Shown here one piece after another: positions 39,401 to 48,421 of a stretch of 64,000 nt of DNA. Position 1 is the first letter of the stretch. The number at the start of each line of letters is the position of its first letter. The translations under genes were made by a program, and so were the position numbers. Below the pieces are notes generated by a model that worked only from the letters and a program-made list of their open reading frames with translations, searched no databases and had not been told where the DNA came from. Source of the stretch: Bufo bufo (taxonomy: Eukaryota > Chordata > Amphibia > Anura > Bufonidae). The stretch is from contig NC_053393.1 in the NCBI RefSeq assembly GCF_905171765.1, forward strand, positions 71,579,371-71,643,370, written 5' to 3'.

Positions 39401-41076
39401 ATGGACGCACAACTTGCATTAAGCCTTGCCCTCATCACTATGAGGTGAAAGAGAAGCCTCCAGACCTCATACAACCACCTGACGACATTCCTCCCTTTGC
39501 TGACAACTTGGGAAGATTAGTCTTTCACACAAGCAAGGACGATGATAAAGTAGCTTTGTCAGTAGAGGACAGAGAATTTATCAAGATAATGGACAATGAG
39601 TTCCTTAAAGACGAAACCAATCACTGGGTTTCTCCATTACCCTTCCGAGCTACCAGGGTGAGACTCCCGAACAATAGGGAACAAGCTCTGTCTAGATTTA
39701 ACTCTCTTCAGCGTACCATGAACAGTAAGCCTGAGATGAGAGAACACGTTGCCTTTATCGACAAAATATTCCGCAACAACCATGCAGAACCAGCTCCATC
39801 CTTAGGGAAGAACGACGAGTGCTGGTACTTGCCTTCATTTGGAGTGTATCACCCACGGAAACCTAATCAAATTAGGGTTGTTTTCGACTCAAGTGCCAAA
39901 CATCAAGGTGTATCTCTTAATGATGTCCTCCTCACAGGTCCTAATCTGACGAATAACCTAGTTGGAGTGCTGATGAGGTTCAGAAAAGAGCTCGTTGCCA
40001 TCACCGCCGACATTGAACAGATGTTCCACTGTTTCGTAGTCAGAGAGGACCACCGGAATTTCCTCAGGTTTCTGTGGTACAAGAATAACGACACCAACGC
40101 AGAGATGGCAGAATATCGAATGAGGGTACACGTATTTGGAAACAGCCCTTCACCTGCCGTGGCAACTTACGGCCTTCAGCGCACTGCATTAGAGGGAGAA
40201 TCCAAGTACGGTAAAGACGCCAGAGACTTTGTAGAAAAGGACTTCTACGTAGACGATGGACTCAAATCACTACCGACTGAAGAAGCGGCTATCGATCTGC
40301 TCAAAAGGACTCAAAGTATGTTGTCCCAAGCTAAACTTAGACTACACAAAATTGCTTCAAACAGCCTGGCCGTTATGAGGGCCTTCGAATCAGGCGATCA
40401 TGCACCAGGTTTCAAGGACATTAACTTGGGACTGGACAGTCCACCTGTGCAGAGGAGCTTGGGCCTCAGATGGGATCTCTCGGCTGACTCCTTCGGTTTT
40501 CAGATAAGTTGTGCAGACAAGCCATTCACAAAACGAGGCGTCCTATCAGTGGTAAACAGCCTATTTGATCCGCTGGGATTTGTAGCGCCCATCACCATAC
40601 AAGGTAAATCTCTACTGAGACAGTTTTATGAAACAGTCAAGGATTGGGATACCCCACTTCCCTTCGAGAAAGAGCAAAAATGGGAAACCTGGAAGCGATC
40701 CTTGTGTGCCTTGGATGAGATCCACATCCCGAGATGCTATATTAAAACCTCACTTTCCTCTAGCATAAAGAAAGAACTCCATGTGTTCTCGGACGCCTCC
40801 ACGGAGGCCATTGCAGCGGTTGCCTATCTGAAGGTGACAGAACCCAACAACCTAAATCACGTTGGATTCGTCTTTGGTCCAGAGTTTCTGCTTGGAGAGG
40901 CGGACGAATGTGTACAGGAAGTTTTCAGCATCCAGGATCCGGATAATGATCCAGAAATCCACACTGGAGTTAGTGCATTAGTCACTGGAACAAAGCAAAC
41001 CGCCAGCTTCAGTTGTCAGCGCTTTGAACGTTTCTCCAGTTGGATGAGACCCATCGAGAACGTCCCTGACGGGTGA
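36418..41076 (+). CDS. BEL/Pao Gag-protease-RT polyprotein, RNase H truncated, integrase deleted
   Basis: 1552 codons without a stop. Gag (about residues 1-700) includes a charged coiled-coil stretch made of AKRAEAE repeats (residues 218-262). A zinc knuckle pair follows near residue 728 (CFKCCASLEHMAKDC and CEECHSDRHASAMH). Protease is at about 835 (YAIIDDQSNRSLAG). RT has ITADIEQMFHCF (motif A), FGNSPSPAVATYGL (motif B) and FYVDDGL (motif C, about 1276). RNase H begins with HVFSDASTEAIAAVAY (about 1455), then joins at about 40877 to linker sequence (PEFLLGEADE) that normally lies after RNase H. The ORF stops at 41076, before any integrase core. The open frame despite the deletion suggests a young deletion copy or mobilisation by a complete relative. 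Confidence 0.93.
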   Translation: MAEKDLVQFPSDETKQMQPDTDHYEELEVEPTLPADQVTRPRRSLKPTIKITENYHTRKDELCDNLEELWERVSSLISGFKSSSGDATSLQVAVGRLNAAHERYMRLSTRYITFLKDSNIEEAPSELCKAESIDRQRDAMVLDAKDKVELRISHLQETRSHRSHSSKHSSRSYRSSCSRSSNLSDRLLEARINAEQSKVRRSFTEKEVLVRTEAQTAAAKRAEAEAEAKRAEAEAEAKRAEAEAKRAEAEVEAKRAEVEAEARIKILESEREEEIALARVRLLEQALSQGLDSVCLPPEEIDDPVDRTSDYVLKQLSAPPPVCSTVQANNTETSKSALPAVPAIPTAPEQSNNSCPDAPSQGQLLQQDRHQVFPGLPPQLKQQSSESTEARPQLNPAATSFYPEASHPFTPHSLYAPGASQVVMATSSEKSDMSEFARFMVSRELINTSLSKFDDRAESYIAWKATFKAAIANLNLTAEQELDLLINWLGPGSTNRIKSLRTVYVGQAEAGLAAAWQRLERTFGSAEAIERALFRRLQNVPKISLKDVHKLQDLSDLLMELELAKRDPRLSGLCYLDTAHGVNPIVMKLPYSLQEKWAASVSRYKRVHDVTFPPFIHFCRFIDEQSQMRNDPSLDFLEFNTTASVTPSSRYESIVHKHRDFKSSVNVRKTNLPSSAVPTGRQYTTSSGDKAFNRECPIHKKPHSLKKCRGFRSKTIQERKKVLTELGVCFKCCASLEHMAKDCKSIIKCEECHSDRHASAMHPTPLTRDSPAAVTTSPAPSHGGEPQNHANTATAVSCSCSDVCGEGQSEKCCARICLIKVYPEGLPEKAVKMYAIIDDQSNRSLAGPKFFEAFGINGPSKPYILNTCSGRIETSGRRAQGFIACSVSGNTEIPLPTLIECDQIPNHRDEIPTPEAAFHHPHLRHLANVIPPMDNAEILLLLGRDNLRVHKVRQQCNGPDYSPYAQRLDLGWVVIGNVCLDQPRIRSFKTYVRGDGRTTCIKPCPHHYEVKEKPPDLIQPPDDIPPFADNLGRLVFHTSKDDDKVALSVEDREFIKIMDNEFLKDETNHWVSPLPFRATRVRLPNNREQALSRFNSLQRTMNSKPEMREHVAFIDKIFRNNHAEPAPSLGKNDECWYLPSFGVYHPRKPNQIRVVFDSSAKHQGVSLNDVLLTGPNLTNNLVGVLMRFRKELVAITADIEQMFHCFVVREDHRNFLRFLWYKNNDTNAEMAEYRMRVHVFGNSPSPAVATYGLQRTALEGESKYGKDARDFVEKDFYVDDGLKSLPTEEAAIDLLKRTQSMLSQAKLRLHKIASNSLAVMRAFESGDHAPGFKDINLGLDSPPVQRSLGLRWDLSADSFGFQISCADKPFTKRGVLSVVNSLFDPLGFVAPITIQGKSLLRQFYETVKDWDTPLPFEKEQKWETWKRSLCALDEIHIPRCYIKTSLSSSIKKELHVFSDASTEAIAAVAYLKVTEPNNLNHVGFVFGPEFLLGEADECVQEVFSIQDPDNDPEIHTGVSALVTGTKQTASFSCQRFERFSSWMRPIENVPDG

Positions 41077-41232
41077 ACAGGACTGTATCTAGCTTCACAG
41101 ATCTTCTCCATTCCAAGTTGGAAAACAGGACTAATCTATGTTTGCATTCTAACATGTTTTCTTTTACAGGTTGTTTATATTTTATGGACATTCGTCATAG
41201 TGAAATCCCCAAAGTGAATTTCAGACGGGGAG
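41077..41232 (+). other. BEL 3' leader with a hydrophobic open stretch
   Basis: In a second frame from about 41080 to 41214 the translation holds some 25 consecutive mostly hydrophobic residues followed by a short basic tail and a stop. It resembles a C-terminal membrane anchor. It may be a relic of an extra ORF or chance. Confidence 0.3.
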
Positions 41233-41749
41233 TGTGCTGTTCCTTTCATATTGAATTTCTGCACTGTATTATTTCTTGTTTTACCTATGTTGTTTAAGTC
41301 TATTGTTCTCTGCTGCCATCTGCTGGCCGGAATTCGTATGCTGCACGCTTCGTTCGTTGTCTATAAAGTTTTATCTCTGGGCGTGGTTTTAGCAGCCTTG
41401 GGCCTGGTCACTTCCTGTAGCCTTTTTCAGTGCTGCATTCCTGTGTGACTGGAGACACACACCTCGGCTTGTGAAGGCATCAGTTTTTGACCAGCAGTTG
41501 CCTCAGCAGTTAGCCTCAGGAAAGACATCCACGTGACAGCATCTACTGCATTCCTGTATTGTATCACCGTATGTCACTGCTCTGGATCAAATAAACCCAC
41601 ATTTGATTGCATCCTCGTGTCTACGTCTGGATCCATCTAACCTGAGCATCTGCCGGTCCGGTCTGCTCCACTGCTTGGATACGAAGGTAGGCCAGTCACA
41701 AAGCCATTATCAGTTACACCTTCATTCGCCTTCATGTGGGGACAGAACA
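41233..41749 (+). repeat. BEL 3' LTR
   Basis: 517 bp; differs from the 5' LTR by about eight substitutions or small indels. TATAAA at 41362-41367 and AATAAA at about 41590. Confidence 0.95.
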
Positions 41750-42059
41750 AATCATAGGTTATGCATGGAAAAGAATATTTATTATGAGATGGCTAGGTGA
41801 GCCAGATAACAACAATGTACAATAGTAAAAAGTGGTAAAAGAAAGAAAATTAGGATAAAATTATGAAAATTCGGATAAAATAATAAATCCTAGGAAATAC
41901 AAAAATATATAATGTTGTAGAAAAATATATAAAAGAATACAAAAATATTAAAAATAGAAGCCTTAGATAGTCTTAAATATATAAGTCTTATGGACCTACT
42001 GAAGGTAGGTATAAATGTCCAGTCCAATAGTATAATATCCGGGAAATAGATGTGGTATC

Positions 42060-42200
42060 CAGGAATTGGGTAAGGGATGGGTACCTTCTTTGGGGAGTGT
42101 GGAAGCGTTCAATTTGAATTAGATTGCCCTCTTAACCCAAAGATGAGGTATCCAAGGGTTAGATAGGAGATGGGTACCTTCTTTGTAAGGTATGGTCACA
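42060..42200. repeat. Two-unit tandem repeat, about 110 bp
   Basis: GGGATGGGTACCTTCTTTG occurs at about 42074 and GAGATGGGTACCTTCTTTG at about 42166, each preceded by GGTATCCA(G/A)G. Confidence 0.6.
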
Positions 42201-42541
42201 TCCAGTTATAATTGAATTATTCTCATATTCATAGTCCAGTAGTGGTAAATTGTAATGTATAATACTGCTCTACTAGCAGGTACGTTACCCTCCCGGTGAC
42301 CGATGGTAGGCTGGTGAGCGGCTCCTGGCGGGAGGACAGCGTCCACGTGTGATGTTCCCGCCCACGGGAGCTGTTTGCTCTGCCTGTTGGTTACTGCTGC
42401 TTTTCGTCACTTTCGGTGACGTCACTTGCGCTCGCTAGCTCTCCCGCTCGATTTTCGTCGGCGTTCAACGTGGAGGCTGATGGCGGGAAAACGCTGCAGC
42501 TTTCAAAAGAGAAGTTTGCTCCGGAGCTATTTTCAGAAGTC

Positions 42542-43560
42542 CCATAGCAGTGAATGCAAAGGATGCAGCCAATGCGCGGTGTGCTCTTCATTCACTTCAG
42601 GGCCCTGTTCTTGAGATAGGTATGGGTCCTACCTCTGGGACCTGCTCATATATGACATTTATAGCATATTCTAGCAACAGGGGATTAACTATATTTCATA
42701 ACGCTCGATAGCAAAATAAGATAGGGGGCCCCACCACCTAGTGTAAGAAAATCAAAACTACTGCATAAACAGCAATATTTATAGATATGTGTGATAGCTC
42801 TGCATATCAGAAAACCCACGTTATATGCAAAAAGCCACAATATTGTTATTTACCCCCCAAAACCTACAATGTTCTTACACCTGATTGGCCCCCATCCCCC
42901 AACATCTAGGCCCCATAGCAAGTGCTATGGCTATAGTTGCGCCCATGCCTAGTGATATGCCATAAGTGTTCCAGATATGAATACCTCTTTACTGATGGCT
43001 CTACTAAGGTTCTATATCCAGCTCCGATCCAATGCTCCGATCCAGACAATACCTTTCAGGGAACGCATTGTATATTTATGTAGTACCCCAGAGCAGGGTT
43101 ATTCCAAACTGTTTATTGTTATGTATTGTATTTCACTGTTTGTTTCCTGGTTATCACCACCAGCAAGGAAGCTATGACAAAGGTTGGTGGGAACAGGGTT
43201 AATCTTGGGAAGGGTGGGTTGGTCCTGGTTCCTACCAAAAGGGGAAGTTCCTGTGGAGTTACAGAGTGGAGAGGATGCAGACTGCAGTGCTCTTACTATT
43301 GTTACAGACTTCTCCACAGAGAACCATTACTAAATTGCCTCAAATAAAGCCTTGAGAGGATAAGAGGCAGCGGAGTGAACTGCTATATCCAGGTTATGCA
43401 GACACTGCTTCAAAGTTAGGGAAAACAGGCCAAAGACACCATCATCTCCAAACAATCACTAGGCCACCATCTCATTTCTGAATTGGCATCAACCAACCTT
43501 CCTCCACATGCTTGGTTGTGCCAGAAGAGAAATGCACTAAAGCTTGCTGCTATTGTTTGT
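42542..43560. other. Non-coding sequence
   Basis: No gene is recognised. The left part continues the host repeat of 35042-35333. Confidence 0.35.
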
Positions 43561-43564
43561 ATTT

Positions 43565-43790
43565 TTAAAAGCTATGTTCACCTTCTGGGGAAATTTTTTT
43601 AACTGCATTTTACTCATGTTGGGCTAAAAATCATTTTTTCAATTAGTCTTTATTAAAAAAATATTGAGCCATTCTGTCACAAAGGGTTAACTGTTTTTGT
43701 AGTTTGTGAATCTCACTTTCACTTTGTGCTGGTCATCTAATAACCTTTATCTCTAAAATACTAAGAGGTCCTAAACCGAGTTGAGCAAAT
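43565..43790 (+). repeat. Relative of the left arm of the TIR element at 31195
   Basis: AAAAGCTATGTTCACCTTCTGGG, then TTTTTTCAATTAGTCTTTATTAAAAAAATAT and GAGCC match the order at 31195-31300. Confidence 0.65.
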
Positions 43791-44363
43791 TGTTTAAAAA
43801 TTTGATTCGGCTGGTTCGCTTCGATCTGAATTTATTTGCAGCGAATCGTGTTAAAAACGGCTATTTCCTGGCCGCTTATAGCCTTTATGGTGGTGTAGAA
43901 CAGTGTGCCTTGTAGTAACACGTATAGGGAGTCTGCTTTGGTAGTGAAATAATACTGTGAGTCTGTATGACATACAGATGGCAGGCGTCGCTCTTAGAAT
44001 CACTGCACACTTTACTTATTTGGGCAGTCACAGGGCAAACACTGACCAAATAACTCAAGTGTGAACTCAGCCTTACAGGTCGATGTTAGAGCCAGGTATA
44101 ACGAACCGTGCAGAGGCCCAAGATCCTACTGTAGCGTGAAAGAGCGCACTCCTTTTACACCGTCGTCAGCTGATTCCACATAGATGTCTACAGAACCTGT
44201 TCTATTAAGCGCTTATACAAGTAGAGCCCTCCTGACAGAGTGAAGAGGGTGTCAGCAGTAAATTTGTGTTGATGTCACTGATTATTTTGCCCTTCCTCTG
44301 ATTTGTCAGAAAAATAACCCACAAAAAGCAGATCCTGTCTGTGGAGCATCTGCCTTCACTCGG
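43791..44363. other. Non-coding sequence
   Basis: It includes a TTTGATTCGGCTGGTTCGCTTC-like short repeat (43800-43850). No gene. Confidence 0.35.
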
Positions 44364-44586
44364 TCAGCATTTGCTCAATAATCCATCAGTATTGCTAATG
44401 CCAAAAAAAAAACAGGAGTGGATGTAAAACAGAGATGACACATGAGTGGAATATTTGCATGTCTTCTGTGTTTTGTACCCACTCCTGTTTTTGGCTACCA
44501 AATCACAAGCCAATTCTGATGGGACCATACAGGCCTTACAGCTGCTACACAGACAGGATCCTTTGTGCGTCTTATTTTTCCTTCCT

Positions 44587-44667
44587 GAAGGGGCAGAGGC
44601 GAACATTGTCGCAGGACCAACGGCGTGACAACGTGGAGGTGGAAGCGGCGTAACCTGGCCAAGTTGC
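44587..44667. repeat. Direct repeat within the hAT relic, copy 1
   Basis: GAAGGGGCAGAGGCGAACAT...CTGGCCAAGTTGC; copy 2 at 45444-45524 with few changes. Confidence 0.85.
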
Positions 44668-45443
44668 ATCAGGAGATCACAGAGTGGCATGGTGACATAG
44701 TGTGGATATAGCAGCAGCATGAGGAGGCCACAGAGTGGCAAGGTGACATAGTTTGGAGATGGCAGCAGCAGCTGCATCAGGAGACCACAAACTCTGCTAG
44801 TTGCGGCCACAAATCCAGTTTGGCTACCCAGTAGTCTAGCGGATCTTCAATGTGGGGTGGCAGGGTGCTGTCCAAGTATGCCACCACCTGCTGGTTCAGG
44901 TCCTGCTCCAGGTCTACTGCTGGTGAGTAGTTTCTTCACTACGCAGGTGAAGAAAGCTACTCATCAGCGACTGTAGACTCAGGCTGCTGCTGATGGAGCT
45001 GGTACTGCTCCTGCCACCCCACCCCTCCCCAGCAGCCATTGCAGTGGAACGTGAGCGCAGAGGGCCCCCTGGTCAGACCTGCGAGAGGATGGACGATGGC
45101 ACAGATAGGCAGCGGCCAACTGACTACATAGGATGGCTCTGTAGTAGTTCAGTTTGTTCTCCCTCTCAGTGGGTGTAAAAAAGGCCCCCATTCTGGACCG
45201 GTAGCGAGGGTCCAACAAGGTTGAGAGGCAGAAGTCATCCCTCTGCCGAATGGTGACAATTCGGCTGTCACTACGCAAGCAAGTGAGCATGCATTGTGCC
45301 ATTTGTGCAAGTGACTCGGAGGGACTCCCTGCCTCCATCTCCACTGCATACTGCCACGGTGTGTCTGGGTCCTCTGTCTCATCTACCTCATCGCCCTGTA
45401 GCCCCTCTGGCTGCTCCTGCTCACAGAGGACATGGTGGAGGAT

Positions 45444-45524
45444 GAAGGGGCAGAGGCGAACATTGTCGCAGGACCAACGCCGTGACAACTTGGAGGCGGA
45501 AGCGGCATAACCTGGCCAAGTTGC
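45444..45524. repeat. Direct repeat within the hAT relic, copy 2
   Basis: See copy 1. Distance 857 bp. It lies at the junction of the two transposase frames. Confidence 0.85.
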
Positions 45525-46808
45525 TGGTGTGGCTGTGCAGGAACCACATTCACCCAGTGGGCCGTGAAGGACTGTTGTCTCTTGGCAGTCACTTCGGTGA
45601 TCGATTGCTGATGGAATGACTGATGAGGAGTAGGAGAAGCAAGAGCATCTGGACCAGCAGAAGATGGGAATGACAGACAGCTCCCTTCGGCTGAGGTGGT
45701 GGAGCCTTCACTGGCTGAAACCTGGTGCGTGCCACTGGCTGATGCAACAGTTGCTGCGGCAGGCTGGACCACCACATCCGAGCCATGCTTCTCCCAGGCC
45801 ACTGTATGACGACGCTGCATTTGTTGACGCAGGGCCGTAGTGCCAACATTGGCACCCTGGCCACGCTTCACATTCTGCCCACAGATGCAACATATGGCAA
45901 CGTTCACCTCCTCTGGTGCTTTGAAAAAAAACTGCCACACCGCTGAGTAGGTGATTTTCCCTCCAATAGTCCGCACTGACTGATTGCTACAGCCGCTGCC
46001 TCCGTGAACCCCTGCACCACTACTTCCCGGGCAGGTAGGCTGCTGCAAAGCAGGTGATCTACCCCGGGCACGTTTGGCTCCCGACCTCCCACTGCTGCCA
46101 CCCTGCTGACTCCCGGCCACGCTAGCGACTTGCTGGCTCAGCCGCTGCCTGACGGGCAAGCTGCCACCCTCTTCTCCTGATGATGATGAAGCCCCTTCTT
46201 TACCCGGCTCCCAAGTGCGATCGGCTTCATCATCATCGAGTACTGTCTGCACATCATTGATGTCCTCCTCAACGGCCTTTGGGTCAGGAGCCTGATCATT
46301 CGCAACACAAGCTCCCATGCTACTCTCCTCATTACTACTTGCCCGCCTAGAGGAGGAAGTGGCGGATGTCTCCTCCACATCTTGGCTGGGCAGTAGCTGC
46401 TGACTGTCCTCTAGTAGCTCATCCTTGCTGAAAAGTGAAGATGAGCCCACTGCATGTAGTACTTCTTGCGGTGAATGAACAGAAAAGGCCAGAGGCAGGT
46501 TGAGGACAGATGAGGGGACAGGGCCTGCTCCCGGGTCATGCCAACTAAAGGTTGTGTCTGACAAACCCACCGACTGTTGGCTGGGGGTGTCTGATGTCAC
46601 TTGGAATGACGTGGATGACCGAGTTAACCAATCAAGAACCGCAGGGTTGCTGGTCAAGACACGACAGCTAGATGACACCGGGAGCTCAGGCCTCTAGCTG
46701 TGACTACTGCTGCCACGACCCCTTACTCTGCTGCGACCTCTGTTTGCTCCAGAAACATTCAGGCCTCTGCCACTCTCTGCTTTCCTGTGTCATTACATTA
46801 GATAGTTA

Positions 46809-48421
46809 GTTAGCTTATATATAAATTAGCTGAAGGATCCGGCTTCGCTCGGGTATATTTAATCTATTTCATTTAATGTTTGTGTGTGCCGTTAAAAGAT
46901 ATCAACACTATCCACTATAACAGTGACATCTAAAGCACCCTGCCCCCAAAACAGTGATCTCCACAGTCCCCCACCCCTTAACACTAACCCCCACCACAGT
47001 GCCCCAGTCCCTTAAAATTGGACTTCCACAGCAGCCCACCCCCTTAACTTTGACCTTTACAGCAGCCTTCGCCTTTAACAGTGACTTTCACAGCATACCA
47101 CCCCCTTGACAGTGACCTCCACAGGGGCCCACCCCCTTAACAGTGGCCTTTACTGGATCAGGGGCGTGTCCTTTTGAACAGCTCACTCTAAGACAGCAGC
47201 ACTGTACTGTCTGAGTGTGATCTGCAGGGAGAAAGTCACCCTCCCTCCCGCCTCAGCAGCTGACAGAAGTTCATTTTTACCTTCATTTTTTAAATCCCTG
47301 TCGGCTAAGGAGTGGAGGGGGCGTGGCCTAATCATATATGGGCGAATGGCTTAGCGGGACCTAGAAGTTGTTTTTTCAACTTCATTTTTTCAATCTCAGT
47401 CGGCTGAGGAGTGTGATGAGGCGTGGCCTAACCGGATCAGGGGCGTGTCCTTTTGAACAGCTCACTCTAAGGGTCCATTCACACGTCCGTAGAATGGGTC
47501 CACATTCATTCTGCAATTATGCGGAACAGGTGCGGACCTATTCATTCTCTATGGGGCCGGAAGAGATGCGGACAGCACACAGTGTGCTGTCCGCATCCGC
47601 ATTTCCGGAGCGCGGCCCCGATCTTCCGGTCCGCAGCTCCGCAAAAAAAAGAGCATGTCCTATTCTTGTTTGCAATTGCGGACAAGAATAGGCATTTCTA
47701 AGGGGGTGCCGGCTGGTGTATTGCGGATCTGAATGGAGCCTAAGTGAGTGTGAGCTGCAGGGAGAAAGTCACCCTCCCTCCCACCCCTGCAGCTGACAGA
47801 AGTTGATTTTTACCTACATTTTTTTTCAATCCCTGTCGGCTCAGGAGTGGGAGGGGGCGTGACTTAGCAGGACCTTGGGGCGGGGTTTTAATTCTTTTGA
47901 GGGTGGACTCATTGTGGCAGGGGGCGTGTCTAGGCTCCTTTCTGCAAGACTGACGCCCCTGTGGGCACCTTACTGGCTCATTTGCATTTCAAATAAACTG
48001 GATTTTCAGAGGATAAAAACATCTATTGCTGGAACGAAGGCACATCTGGAAGTAAGGTACTAAGTGCTATTAGGCCATGGATTTACTTCAATAGCGATTA
48101 TCCTGGTGACAGATTTCCTTTAAATCTCATCTACAGCAGTGAAAATAAATGGCTGGGTTGTTATGGAAACCTGAAGTAAAACTGTATATGGAGGCGGAAG
48201 GAGAGCTTCTATTGGCTGATAAGGGTCATGTGACTAAGCTTCTATTGGCGAATGCATTTTTTTGGGAATATCTCGGGAACGGTACGTCCTAGAGAGCTGA
48301 GACCTGGTCTAAAACCTTCCCGGACACCTGATGTACCTATGGGTCAAATTTTGTCATTGTAAATGCAACAGTGCGGATTCCTTTAGCGGACATACACACA
48401 TACACTAAGCTTTATATATTA
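46809..48421. repeat. Unclassified interspersed repeat with an internal duplication
   Basis: The left edge TTATATATAAATTAGCTGAAGG with CCGGCTTCGCTCGGGTAT, and the right edge ACACACATACACTAAGC and TTTATATATTAGAT, resemble dispersed LINE-tail-like repeats I recall from vertebrates. Inside, GGATCAGGGGCGTGTCC with GAACAGCTCACTCTAA occurs at 47155 and 47433, each followed by GCAGGGAGAAAGTCACC. The second copy carries a MITE. Confidence 0.5.
47471..47740. mobile_element. MITE with TAA target duplication
   Basis: TIRs GGGTCCATTCA and TGAATGGAGCC, flanked by TAA (47468-47470 and 47741-47743). The interior has GCGGACAGCACACAGTGTGCTGTCCGC, a perfect palindrome at about 47569-47595. Harbinger-like by TSD length. 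Confidence 0.75.

Larger units (their letters stand above)
35464..41749 (+). mobile_element. BEL/Pao LTR retrotransposon lacking integrase
   Basis: 6286 bp, with two 517-bp LTRs that differ by about eight changes by eye, and a 5-bp TSD, AATCA (35459-35463 and 41750-41754). One long ORF holds Gag, protease, RT and the start of RNase H. The RNase H end and integrase are missing through an internal deletion. A purine-rich GACGGGGAG precedes the 3' LTR. I do not see an obvious primer-binding site after the 5' LTR. Confidence 0.93.
35334..42525 (-). mobile_element. Reverse-strand retroposon with 16-bp TSD, split by a BEL element
   Basis: The 16-bp GCTATTTTCAGAAGTC flanks 35334-42525. Without the BEL element, about 900 bp remain. 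On the reverse strand it starts in CG-rich sequence near 42525, becomes AT-rich, has CATAATAAATATTC just before the BEL site and ends TTTATTTTATTT at 35334. A long TSD and 3' AATAAA resemble the retroposons at 31493 and 53404, but I see no hammerhead core here. Confidence 0.55.
44364..46678 (-). pseudogene. hAT-family transposase relic (BED finger and C-terminal part)
   Basis: Reverse strand. The frame 46678 to 45383 begins MSSSCRVLTSNPAVLDW, passes a long acidic Ser-rich region, then a BED-type zinc finger (SAVWQFFFKAPEEVNVAICC, C-x2-C, later RRH; the first zinc His of the usual L-R-x-H is Gln). The next frame (45488 to 44979) holds the hAT C-terminal signature, CLSTLLDPRYRSRMGAFF, and surrounding residues. 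The DDE core that should lie between them, several hundred residues, is missing. Two 81-bp direct repeats (44587-44667 and 45444-45524) show internal duplication. I did not find confident TIRs or an 8-bp TSD. Confidence 0.75.

Noticed and set aside
41757..42525. Hammerhead core in the third long-TSD retroposon
   Set aside because: GTGAC...GTCACCGAAAGTGAC on the reverse strand has GAAA next to a stem, but no CTGANGA and no helix I.
47368..47701. 107-codon ORF as a host gene
   Set aside because: It spans a dispersed repeat and a MITE with a palindrome; no domain.
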